Shown in pieces: positions 23,128 to 31,940 of a DNA stretch of 64,000 bases. A model generated the notes under the pieces. It had not been told where the DNA came from, searched no databases, and was given only the letters and a program-made list of their open reading frames with translations. This DNA is from Rhynchopus euleeides (lineage: Eukaryota > Euglenozoa > Diplonemea > Diplonemida > Diplonemidae): positions 2,413,785-2,477,784 of the forward strand of contig OY723255.1 of assembly GCA_963210315.1 (NCBI GenBank). The letters are read 5' to 3'. The translations under genes were made by a program, and so were the position numbers. Position 1 is the stretch's first letter; each line of letters starts with the position of its first letter.

Positions 23128-23690
23128 ACAGCGATGACACAACCACTCTGCCCGAGGGGGCGCGTTTTTAGCGACCGAGACCTCCTCTCCTGACTGAGGG
23201 ACACACGATCTGACCGTCCGAGAGACGCAGCATTCTACCCTGCCCGAGGGGCACCCACTCTCCTGACCGAGAGACACGCAGTCTTGCCCGAGGGGCACCT
23301 GGTTTCCTGACCGAGACAATATTCTGCCCGAGGGGCACTCACTCTCCCGACCGAGAGACACGCAGTTTTGCCCGAGGGGCACCTGTTCTCCTGACCGAGA
23401 CAATATTCTGCCCGAGGGGCACCCACTCTCCCGACCGAGAGACGCAGCATCTCGCCCGAGGGGCACCTGTTCTCCTGACCGAGACAAAAATTTTGCCCGA
23501 GGGGCACCCGTTATCCTGACCGAGACAAAACTATGCCCGAGGGGCACCCACTCTCCCGACCGAGAGACGCAGCATCTCGCCCGAGGGGCACCTGTTCTCC
23601 TGACCGAGACAAAAATTTTGCCCGAGGGGCACCCGCTCTCCCGACCGAGAGATACACAATCTTGCCCGAGGGGCACCAAATCCCGACCGA
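23128..23690. repeat. Tandem array, CCCGAGGGGCACC family, 50-60-nt units
   Basis: About ten units alternating TGCCCGAGGGGCACC with CTGACCGAGACA or CCGACCGAGAGACGCAGCAT. Unit length varies, so any open frame through it is accidental. Confidence 0.85.
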
Positions 23691-24114
23691 GAAGACGACC
23701 CTCACACCATGCTCGTGTCAGGTCTCAAGAGGGCCGAAGCCGCGGTTGAGGACAACAACACCCCCACGCACTGGTTCTAATAAATGACGGCGAGGTGCAC
23801 GGGGGGATCAGCACGAAGGAGGGGCGCAAAAAGATGGGGATGATGACGCCGTGGTGTTCAAGGTGGTCCTCCGCCGCTTATGAACGTGACAGCGGGACAG
23901 CGCTGCGCCCGTGGCCGCAGCGGATTGAGGACATTCCCATCAGCCATCGAGACTATCACCGCGCCTCGCCGAAAACCTGCTTCACGCTTGATCGCGCTCA
24001 AGGTTTCCAAACGCATACTTCAGCTGGAGGTTCCGTCACAGAGGCGCTGACAAAGGCGGGACCAAGAGCAACAGTCGGGTGCTGATAAATGGGTCGATAC
24101 TGATGCAGCAAAGT

Positions 24115-25170
24115 GACGTCAGTGATATCCAACTCCTACTTTCCTGACCGAGACACGATCTTGCCGAGGAGCATCGGACCGAGACACCCACTTCTGCCTG
24201 AGGGGCACCTAGCCGAGACGCATTTTTCCTGCCCGAGGGGCATCTCGCCGAGACATTACCTGCCTGAGGGGCACCTGGCCACGACATACCTACAGCTTAC
24301 GCTTGCGGGGCACCCTGCCTGAGGAGCACCTGGCCAAGACATACATTTCCGCCTACGAGGCACCCTGCCCGAGGGGCACCTGGTCAAGACACACACTTCC
24401 GCCTACGGGGCACCCTGCCCGAGGGGCACCTGGCCAAGACAGACACCTCTGCCTACGAGGCACCCTGCCCGAGGGGCACCTGGCCAAGACATACACTTCC
24501 GCCTACGAGGCACCCTGCCCGAGGGGCACCTGGCCAAGACATACACTTCCGCCTACGAGGCACCCTGCCCGAGGGGCACCTGGCCAAGACATACACTTCC
24601 GCCTACGAGGCACCCTGCCCGAGGGGCACCTGGCCAAGACAGACACTTCCGCCTACGAGACACCCTGCCCGAGGGGCACCTGGCCAAGACATACACTTCC
24701 GCCTACGAGGCACCCTGCCCGAGGGGCACCTGGCCAAGACATACACTTCCGCCTACGAGGCACCCTGCCCGAGGGGCACCTGGTCAAGACATACATTTCC
24801 GCCTACGGGGCACCCTGCCTGAGGGGCATCTGGCCGCGACATACACTTCCGCCTACGGGGCACCCTGCCTGAGGGGCACCTGGCCAAGACGCACATTCAT
24901 GCCCGAGGGACACCGGGCCGAGACATTACATTCCCTGCCTGAGGGACACCTGGCCGAGACACATTCCTGCCGAGGGGCACTCACTCCCGACCGCGAGACG
25001 CAGGATTTTGCCTGAGGGGCACCTCCTCTCCTGACGGAGACACAACCCCGCCCAGCACAGTGCCGAGGGGCATTTACGCTTTCGACTGGAATACCGAGCC
25101 TGACCCGGGGAGACACAATCGTGCCACAATCGTGAGGGGCATACTCTCTTGATTGAGAAATACACCCTTT
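24115..25170. repeat. Tandem array with 50-nt period, plus diverged flanks
   Basis: From about 24300 to 24900 a 50-nt unit (GCCCGAGGGGCACCTGGCCA, then AGACATACACTTCCGCCTAC, then GAGGCACCCT) repeats about twelve times with very few changes; diverged relatives extend on both sides. A 50-nt period is not a multiple of three, so the long frame across it is not evidence of coding. Confidence 0.88.
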
Positions 25171-27123
25171 TTGCCCGAGCGACGGCACCTGAAGGCGGAA
25201 GGGTGGCCTGTCACACACAGCCTGCCAGATCCAGCTCGAGCACGGTGACGCGACGTGAGCTTTCCGAGGGCGACAGTTTTCGTGTACCAATGCAACGCCC
25301 CCGGACACGCCCCCGAGAAGCCGGCACGTCTGTCGTGCCCAGCTTATCTGCGCGAATGCCGACTACGCGCACCCCGGCGTCAAGCGGATGCCCGCACACG
25401 CCCCAAGCGGGGCATACTCCGTCGAAGCATAGTCTCCCTGCCGGGGGACACACATTCAAGCCTGCATTATTCACAGGGGTCAGGGGGAGTTCCGGGCGTC
25501 TGTGGCCCGGTGTTGAGACGTACGACCTCACAGTTCCATGCAGGGAAGGGGAGCTGCTGACTGGACACCTGCGAGGTGCCGTGGGACATACACAGAGATC
25601 AGGTATCCAACACAGCCGAGACGCTCTCCCAAGCTGCACTGCTCGGGGAGCAAAAGAAGCAGCGACTGAGAGACGCGTCCGCATCGCCTGTGTCAGCGGT
25701 GCCGCCGCTGAGGGGGTCCACCGAAACCGCAGCCATGGCAGCGGGCCGAGATCATTCCACAAGGTTGGGGGGCAGTCGGCCAGTCTTCCCGAGTACCCAG
25801 CAGCCTACTCGACAAGCCCGAACAGCGACTGCAGCGTGCGACAAGCTCCGGTCCGCGGGGACTCACCTCTCTCATTAAGAAGGCGACTCCGAGAATCCTT
25901 CTGGCATGCCCACACCTCCAGGGCCTCGAATTTCCTCACGCACCGGGAAATACGCCCTCCACACTGAGTCCGGGCGTTACCACTGAATCGACGCCACGTG
26001 GGGCCACAGGGCCTCCGTTTGATGCGCTGTCTACGAGGCGGGCGATGGGGCAGGTACAGTGGGGATCAGCCCAGTGGGAAGGGGGCCGCAGGAACGTGTT
26101 GTCCACCGCTCGAGCGGAGTTCAGGAGACGACAGTGCGCGCGATCGCCCTCTTTCACCCAGAAGGGCCGGCACCTCTCACACCTACCCCTGGGCACTCCA
26201 TGCAGCGTCTCCAGTGCGCCATGAAGAGGCGCGTTGGGCTTCACCCCGCAACTCGCTCGCAGCCAGCGAAGACCGGAGAGGACACAGAGAGCCACAGAGC
26301 GATCGAGATCACGCCGGAAAGCACCGGGTGTTGGCCGGGCTCCCGAAGGGCGAGAGTTTAAGACGGCCGGACAGTAGACTGCTGCGGAGGAGCTGGGAGG
26401 CGAGTTTCAGACTGTGATTTCTCGATCCGCTGAGCCCTGTCCCCAGGCGAGAGCTGCCGGGTCATGGTGGCTGAATATGCACGAGCGTCGCGGTGGTGGT
26501 GCTGGGAGCGCACCAGAGGACTGTCACGCTGAGGGGCTGGGCATGGCCACTGACTACCTGGATACGGCCGTCTCAGTGCATCGCCCGGGGTGCAAAACGA
26601 CATCGAGGATGTCAGGAAGAAGGGTCATGTGGGCACACACCAATATGTCGGAGACGTGAAGAAGCCTCGAGGGGAAGGGTTCCCCAGGGGATGGAGGATC
26701 CCGAAGAGGTACAGGGTGAGGATTCAAATACCCGGAGTGGGAAACGCACCAGACGTCGGGGGTCAGCCAAGAGCGGGTGGTTGCAGCACAGGCGGGGCTG
26801 TGTGCAACCTTTGCCCCCTTAGTTTCGCCGGGTTGAGACGCATCAACTCTCTCGCCGGGTGCGGCAACTGGAGAGACAGGCATGTTGTCGATAGGGCACA
26901 CCAAGAATCACGAGGCTGACCACACGACGGCGGCACACGGCCGAGGCAGGCGGATCCCCTCAGCGAGTGAGGTTCGATCGTTTTCCGTACAAGGTGCTCG
27001 TGACAACGTAGAAAGCGGTACATTACCATCGGAGGGATGCATACGATGGGCGACGGAGCCTGATCACTTCAATAGTAGACCGTTCGCGCGGCGTCCCTAA
27101 GTCCTTGGGTCCTAAGGGTCCTG
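25171..27123. other. Interior of the non-autonomous element, no gene recognised
   Basis: GC-rich sequence with many overlapping open frames on both strands (longest about 270 codons) but no recognisable domain, splice-bounded exon pattern or repeat structure. Confidence 0.45.
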
Positions 27124-27183
27124 GGTGGAAGCGTCCAATGCAACACTCACAGCATAGAGGCCAAGTGTTTCTCGTAGTATTTT
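27124..27183 (+). repeat. Split direct repeat B1 of the non-autonomous element
   Basis: Core GGTGGAAGCGTCCAATGCA followed by ACACTCACAGCATAGAGG and the end CTCGTAGTATTTT. It is identical to 27481-27540. The end is an inverted relative of AAATGCTACGAGGAAC inside A1/A2. Confidence 0.8.
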
Positions 27184-27480
27184 GCACATAACACACCTGT
27201 GTGGTACGGGAAATGCTACGAGGAACGCGATGGACTCGGGACTGCTGCTGGCCTCTCTTGCTATGGTTTACTTATGTTTCGTGCTCCACCTGCTCCACCT
27301 CATTCTGCACTTCAGATGATCCACTTCACGTGGGTTACGGGGTTTGGGACAACGATGATATGTTGTGTCCGACGACAAGGTAAGGTAAGCTCATCGAGGT
27401 ACACCAAACCGGAGTTGTCAAATCAAAAAAAAAATATGGGGGGGGGGGTTCAAAGTGCAAGAGGTGGAGCCCGTTCAACA
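27181..27480 (+). repeat. Split direct repeat A2 of the non-autonomous element
   Basis: Repeats A1, then adds a poly-A/poly-G stretch and GAGCCCGTTCAACA before joining the core of B2. The A2-B2 junction is continuous, like an A-B solo unit. Confidence 0.8.
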
Positions 27481-27540
27481 GGTGGAAGCGTCCAATGCAA
27501 CACTCACAGCATAGAGGCCAAGTGTTTCTCGTAGTATTTT
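27481..27540 (+). repeat. Split direct repeat B2 of the non-autonomous element
   Basis: Second copy of B1. After its TATTTT the sequence changes to a cluster of AACCGGG/AACCGGA motifs (27545-27595). Confidence 0.8.
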
Positions 27541-27749
27541 TTTCCAGAAAACCGGGAACCGGGAAACCCTGGTTTTGAAAACCGGAAAACCAGACCTATC
27601 TTATCCCCTGAGGTAGTTCCCATCCTCACAGTTTTTCTTTCTCTGCAGATTTCCTGAGACTGGGACCCCCAAAAAAAGGGGGAAAACCCCCCAAGAAAAA
27701 ACAGGGGGTTTTTGGGGGTTTTTTTCCTGGGGCCGAAATCCTCAATCTC

Positions 27750-27861
27750 AGGGGGTCTTCGCTACGGAGTGACCGTCAGTGCGTTTTGGTGAATTCCCTG
27801 TTAAATTAGCTGAAAACTGACGGAGTTTGACGGAGGATAACTGCCAGCGAAGACCCCCTCA
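27750..27861. mobile_element. MITE-like element, GGGGGTCTTCGCT family, copy 1
   Basis: Terminal inverted repeat CAGGGGGTCTTCGCT at the left, AGCGAAGACCCCCTC at the right, about 112 bp. The interior (AATTAGCTGAAAAC and others) is the reverse complement of the copy at 55643-55770. Confidence 0.78.
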
Positions 27862-27883
27862 ATCATGATTTAAATATATCCCT

Positions 27884-27952
27884 GGTGTGGAAGCGTCAAC
27901 GCAAAAAAGAAACCAAAGCAAAAAGTGCCGAACAAAGCGCAGTGCCACTTTT
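27884..27952 (+). repeat. B-half of a split-direct-repeat unit
   Basis: Begins at the core (GGTGTGGAAGCGTCAACGCA) and matches the right half of 17041-17197 with one substitution, ending AGTGCCACTTTTC. The A half is missing. Confidence 0.65.
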
Positions 27953-28640
27953 CATTCGATCAACGCTTCGCTCCCTGTCTGTCTCTCTTCCCCTCGCAAA
28001 CAAGTTTACTAGAGGCTTACCGAGGGGATTTGCTGTGGGAGGCCTACGTGGTTCGTGGTACCTTCTGCCACTTGCGCCGAGGGACCGCGCGCGGGCGCGG
28101 AGGTCCGAAGGGCAGAGAGAAGTGAGGGCCTGCCGAGGAGACGCGACAGCTCGGGCCGCGCGGGCACCAGTCAATCAGCGGCCCAGGTGCACCGCATAGC
28201 GAGGCGAGGAACGAAGCACGCGGGAACGGGTCGGCGCCAGACCGTAGAGCCTGTGGGCCAAGACACTGTGGCAGAGCAACAGCCAGTGTCCCAATGCCAA
28301 GACGTTGCGCGGCAGAGGCACACTGCCGCACACACAGCAACAACCCCTCGAGGGAGCCGACACCGACTGGGACGCAAGGAGTCGGCGGCAGAGGTCGTCA
28401 CCGGGGAGGTGGCGGCCCCACCACCAGCAGAGGCGGGCATGTGCACCGTGACCCCACCGAGCAGGCGGCCACAGATCGGGCGCGCATCCCCTGCGCTACG
28501 TCCTGCAGGCGACTGGCAGGAGCCGTCGGAACTGACGACGGTCGATGTGCAGTTTTGGGCGAAAGAGAAGCAGAGCGCGGGATTCCACCCACAGAACAGG
28601 GGACAAGCCTGACACAGTTCGACACAGAGCAAAGCCCACA
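27953..28640. other. GC-rich segment, no gene recognised
   Basis: Contains overlapping frames of up to 185 codons without a known domain. From about 28641 the sequence becomes ankyrin-gene intron again (ATATTCTCTCTTCATGTTTC, also found at 12377), marking the right edge of the block inserted in gene B. Confidence 0.45.
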
Positions 28641-28809
28641 AACATATTCTCTCTTCATGTTTCACTTTTTGCGAGTGTGTGAAGCAAACGGAAAGGTAGC
28701 CTCAGCCTGTCCCAGTGGTTGTGTGGCGGTGGGGTGACCTCGTGAAGCAGGTGTCGTGAGTCCGCCACCCTGTGCCGTGTGTGTGCCACACTGCCTCACT
28801 CCTTCACAG

Positions 28810-28991
28810 GATGCACTCCTCTCGATTACGCTGCCAAGAATACTTCCGAGCATGCTGTGATGATCGTCGAAGCCTTGAGTTCTCAGTGTCCAGCTGTGGC
28901 GGCGACCACTGGTATGCACTGTCCTGCTTTCTCACAATGTGATCTCTTCTTCTCTTGGGTGGTGCCTGACTTCGTCCCTCTACAGACTTGA
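28810..28991 (+). CDS. Terminal ankyrin exon, probably of gene B
   Basis: Acceptor TTCACAG at 28809, phase-1 entry, encoding GCTPLDYAAKNTSEHAV and the terminal AVAATTG signature, then reading on through GMHCPAFSQCDLFF to a TGA at 28991. In genes A, C, D and E the stop comes right after GMHCPAF; here TTCTGA is TTCTCA, extending the protein by 19 residues. The preceding intron contains the family core (28693-28760). Assignment to gene B rests only on order and orientation. Confidence 0.65.
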
Positions 28992-29064
28992 TCTGGTGCT
29001 GGTGTTCGGTCTGCCTTGTTCGTCAGTTGGTTTGTGTCTGGCGACACATGCAGGGTCCCTCTTC

Positions 29065-31409
29065 ATGGAAGTTCGAGAGGTGTACCTGGCATCGTGTTGG
29101 GCAGAGGACAGGCAGCGCCTACCCCGTGGAGTCTCGGTGCAGTACACGACACGCACCTTGTGGGTCGGATGCTTAGAAGGTGCATCCAGGGTGCAGGCTG
29201 CCTGTCAGTCCAGGCCGCGTTTGTGCCGTGCCTGTTTGTGTGTGTCTCGCATAGTTGACGTGGACTCATCCCAGCACCCATCACCACAGACAAAGAGCCC
29301 AGCGCCGCAGTCTCCTCGGCGGGGGGCACAGGCGATGGGGGCTGCCAACAGCATGTGGACACGGATGCGGCTGAAGCCGACCAGGAGACGTGCAGAATGT
29401 CGCTGAGTGAAGCCATCGCGCGGGACGACTTGCAGTGCCTTCAGCAGCTCTTGGCAGACGGTGCTGACGTGCATGCCAAGGACGCACAGGGTATGCTTCA
29501 TGGTTCAGGTTCGGAGCAGCGGACCCCACCTCTCTATGCTTCATGGTTGTAATCTGAAGAGGTTACATTCAGAGCCACGTCAGAGGGTCTTGTAGAGGTA
29601 CAAGGCCTCTTGTTCGACAACGGACGGGGACTGCCTGCAAGAGGTTACTGACAGGCGCGGCTATCCACTGATTCACGTGTGCACGCTGGGTCTGCTTCCC
29701 ACCTTCCCGCAGCCTCAGCCTGTCCCAGTGGTTGTGTGGCGGTGGGGTGACCTCGTGAATCAGGTGTCGTGTGTCCGCCACCCTGTGCCGTGTGTGATGA
29801 TGCCACACTGCCTCACTCCTTCACAGGATACACTCCTCTGCATTGGGCTGCCATGAACACAGGCGATCATGCTGTGAGCGCCGTACATCTCATGGTCAAT
29901 GTGGGTGCAGATTTGACTGTGAAGGGCCACCGGGGTATGCAGCCTCCCCCTTGCTGAGATTATGAGCTTTTCAGCGTGCATTCGGTGCACCTGTCTGCCT
30001 TGCACACTTGGTCTGTTTCCACCTTCCCGCAGCCTCAGAGAGTCCGCCACCCTGTGCTGTGTGTGATGTGCCACACTGCCTCACTCCTTCACAGGATACA
30101 CTCCTCTGCATTGCGCTGCCATGAACACAAGCGAGCGGGCTGTGAAGATTGTACATCTCATGCTCGATGTGGGTGCTGATTTGACTGTCGAAAGCGTCCA
30201 CGGTATGCAGCCTCCCCCTTGCGGAGGTTGTGAGCATTTCAGCGTGCATTCGGTGCACCTGTCTGCCTTGCACACTTGGTCTGTTTCCACCTTCCCACAG
30301 CCTCAGAGAGTCCGCCACCCTGTGCTGTGTGTGATGGTGCCACGCTGCCTCGCCCCTTCACAGGATACACTCCTCTGCATTGCGCTGCCATGAACACAAG
30401 CGAGCGGGCTGTGAAGATTGTACATCTCATGGTCGATGTGGGTGCTGATTTGACTGTGAAGAGCAACTACGGTATGCAGCCCCCCCCTTGCGGAGGTTGT
30501 GAGCATTTCAGCGTGCATTCGGTGCACCTGTCTGCCTTGCACACTTGGTCTGTTTCCACCTTCTTACGCACACTTGTGAGCAGAAAATGTCACTTCACCA
30601 CAGCCAAACGTGCTCCGCACACCACTAGCCTCCCCCATCACAGGAGTTGAGGTTTTGTGTGTGGAAGCGTCAACGCATCACAAACAAAATACGAGTAAAG
30701 AGCGGCTGTACTGGAGTGACATTTTCCACGTGTGTGATGATGCCACACTGCCTCGCCCCTTCACAGGATCCACTCCTCTGCATTGCGCTGCCAAGAACAC
30801 AAGCGCGTGTGCAGTGGAGACGGTGCAGCTCATGCTGTCTCAGGGTGCTGATGTGCACAGCAGGGATGTGAAAGGTATGCCACCCCTTTGCTGAGGTTGT
30901 GAGCACTTCCTCCTCCATTCGGTGCACCTGTCTGTCTTCATACATGTACGGTGGACTCCAGCCACCCTAGCGGGGGTCTGAGAACTCCCGCAAATGGGCG
31001 AAGAGCGGAAGTCTGAGACTCCCCCTAGCGGGAGTCTTGAGCCCAACATCTGTGAAAACTCCCGCTCGGGTGAGTCCAGGCTCCCGCTAGTTGAGACTCC
31101 CGAAAAGGGTTACCCCCGCTGGAGTCCACCGTGTGTGTGCACACTTGGTCTGCTTGCCACCTTCCCGCAGCCTTAGCCTGTCCCAGTGGTTGTGTGGCGG
31201 TGGGGTGACCTCGCGAAGCAGGTGTCGCGATTCCGCCACCCTGTGCCGTGTGTGATGATGCCACACTGCCTCACTCCTTCACAGGATGCACTCCTCTCGA
31301 TTACGCTGCCAAGAATACTTCCAAGCAAGCTGTGAAGATCGTCGAAGCCTTGCGTTCTCAGTGTCCAGCTGTGGCGGCGACCACTGGTATGCACTGTCCT
31401 GCTTTCTGA
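29065..31409 (+). CDS. Ankyrin-repeat gene C (8 exons)
   Basis: Proposed exons: leader 29065-29179, 29290-29490, 29827-29934, 30095-30202, 30364-30471, 30767-30874, 31285-31409; the phases agree throughout. The leader (MEVREVYLASCWAEDRQRL...) is preceded 79 nt upstream by a pyrimidine-rich acceptor (CCTCTACAG at 28985) and ends with a less usual GTGCAT donor. The second exon carries one copy of a 32-residue Ser/Ala/Gly-rich unit (TDKEPSAAVSSAGGTGDGG), then [19 protein letters not shown]; if the leader is not used, ATG 29397 is the start. Five ankyrin exons follow; exons 3-5 share the LMVDVGADLTVK variety and are each other's closest relatives. Introns hold a solo A-B unit (30566-30725), a MITE (30949-31132) and another solo unit downstream, yet splice sites stay intact. 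The listed exon count is seven if the leader is included as shown. Confidence 0.75.
30566..30725 (+). repeat. Solo A-B unit inside an intron of gene C
   Basis: ACGCACACTTGTGAGCAGAA to GGAGTGACATTTTCC, with core GTGTGTGGAAGCGTCAACGC. AAAATGTCACT at the left and AGTGACATTTT at the right are exact inverted repeats. Compared with sister introns it replaces about 35 nt (CCCGCAG to CTGTGCC), so insertion came with a deletion. Confidence 0.75.
30949..31132. mobile_element. Small TIR element (MITE-like), copy 2, inside an intron of gene C
   Basis: A perfect 15-nt TIR, ACGGTGGACTCCAGC and its reverse complement. Sister introns give the empty site: CATACATGTGTGCACAC is interrupted after CATGT, with four extra GT-rich bases consistent with a short target duplication. 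The interior is the reverse-complement relative of 17836-18016. Confidence 0.75.
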
Positions 31410-31443
31410 CAATGTGATTTCTTTGAGCACATTTATGATGCGT

Positions 31444-31601
31444 AAAAGTGTAGGAGTGCTTCCGACGATCCTGTTCCTTTTCTGTGTGTCTAGCTATCTC
31501 GTGTTCACATGTGCTCCACACCCACATCAAAGCAGCAGGCTAGGGTGGTGGAAGCGTCAACGCATCATTAAGGAAGAAGGAAGCACGGTTGCTACGCTTT
31601 T
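31444..31601 (+). repeat. Diverged A-B unit downstream of gene C
   Basis: AAAAGTGTAGGAGTGCTTCC at the left, core GGTGGAAGCGTCAACGCATC at about 31549, and GGAAGCACGGTTGCTACGCT plus TTT at the right. Left and right are imperfect inverted repeats. It sits between the stop of gene C and the acceptor (31638) before the leader of gene D. Confidence 0.65.
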
Positions 31602-31940
31602 CTTCTCTTGGGTGGTGCCTGACTTCGCCCCTCTGCAGACTTGATCTGGTGCTGGTGTTCGGTCTGCCTTGTTCGTCAGTTGGTTTGTGTCTGGCGACAC
31701 ATCAGGGTCCCTCTTCATGGAAGTTCGAGAGGTGTACCTGGCATCGTGTTGGGCAGAGGACAGGCAGCGCCTACCCGTGGAGTCTCGGTGCAGTACACGA
31801 CACGCACCTTGTGGGTCGGATGCTTAGAAGGTGCATCCAGGGTGCAGGCTGCCTGTCAGTCCAGGCTGCGTTTGTGCCGTGCCTGTTTGTGTGTGTCTCG
31901 CATAGTTGACGTGGACTCATCCCAGCACCCATCACCACAG

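Larger units (their letters stand above)
22844..27540 (+). mobile_element. Candidate non-autonomous split-direct-repeat element (A1 - interior - B1 - A2 - B2)
   Basis: A1 (22844-23094) is repeated almost perfectly as A2 (27181-27431). A 57-60-nt segment B starting GGTGGAAGCGTCCAATGCA occurs before A2 (27124-27183) and again after it (27481-27540). This is the A1-interior-B1-A2-B2 order of PAT/Ngaro/VIPER-type tyrosine-recombinase retroelements and mirrors 33931-38902. The 4-kb interior has no recombinase or RT, only tandem arrays and unassigned sequence, so it would move with help in trans. A1 lacks the last 50 nt that A2 has before its core. Confidence 0.6.

Noticed and set aside
24303-24872. 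189-codon frame reading as a repetitive protein (RGTLPEGHLAKTY units)
   Set aside because: It runs through a 50-nt tandem array whose period is not a multiple of three; the apparent protein repeat is a 150-nt frame cycle.
24300-24900. CRISPR-like regular repeat array
   Set aside because: The 50-nt units are contiguous without variable spacers, in a eukaryotic setting without cas genes.
22844-27431. The 251-nt direct repeats as long terminal repeats of an LTR retrotransposon
   Set aside because: No TG...CA ends, primer-binding site, polypurine tract or coding genes, and the extra B1/B2 repeats fit split direct repeats better.
28988-29176. Cysteine/tryptophan-rich tail (LIWCWCSVCLVRQ...) as the last exon of ankyrin genes
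   Set aside because: Its frame is broken by a one-base difference between copies (CACATGCAGG versus CACATCAGG), while the overlapping leader frame is conserved in most copies. Kept only as an alternative.
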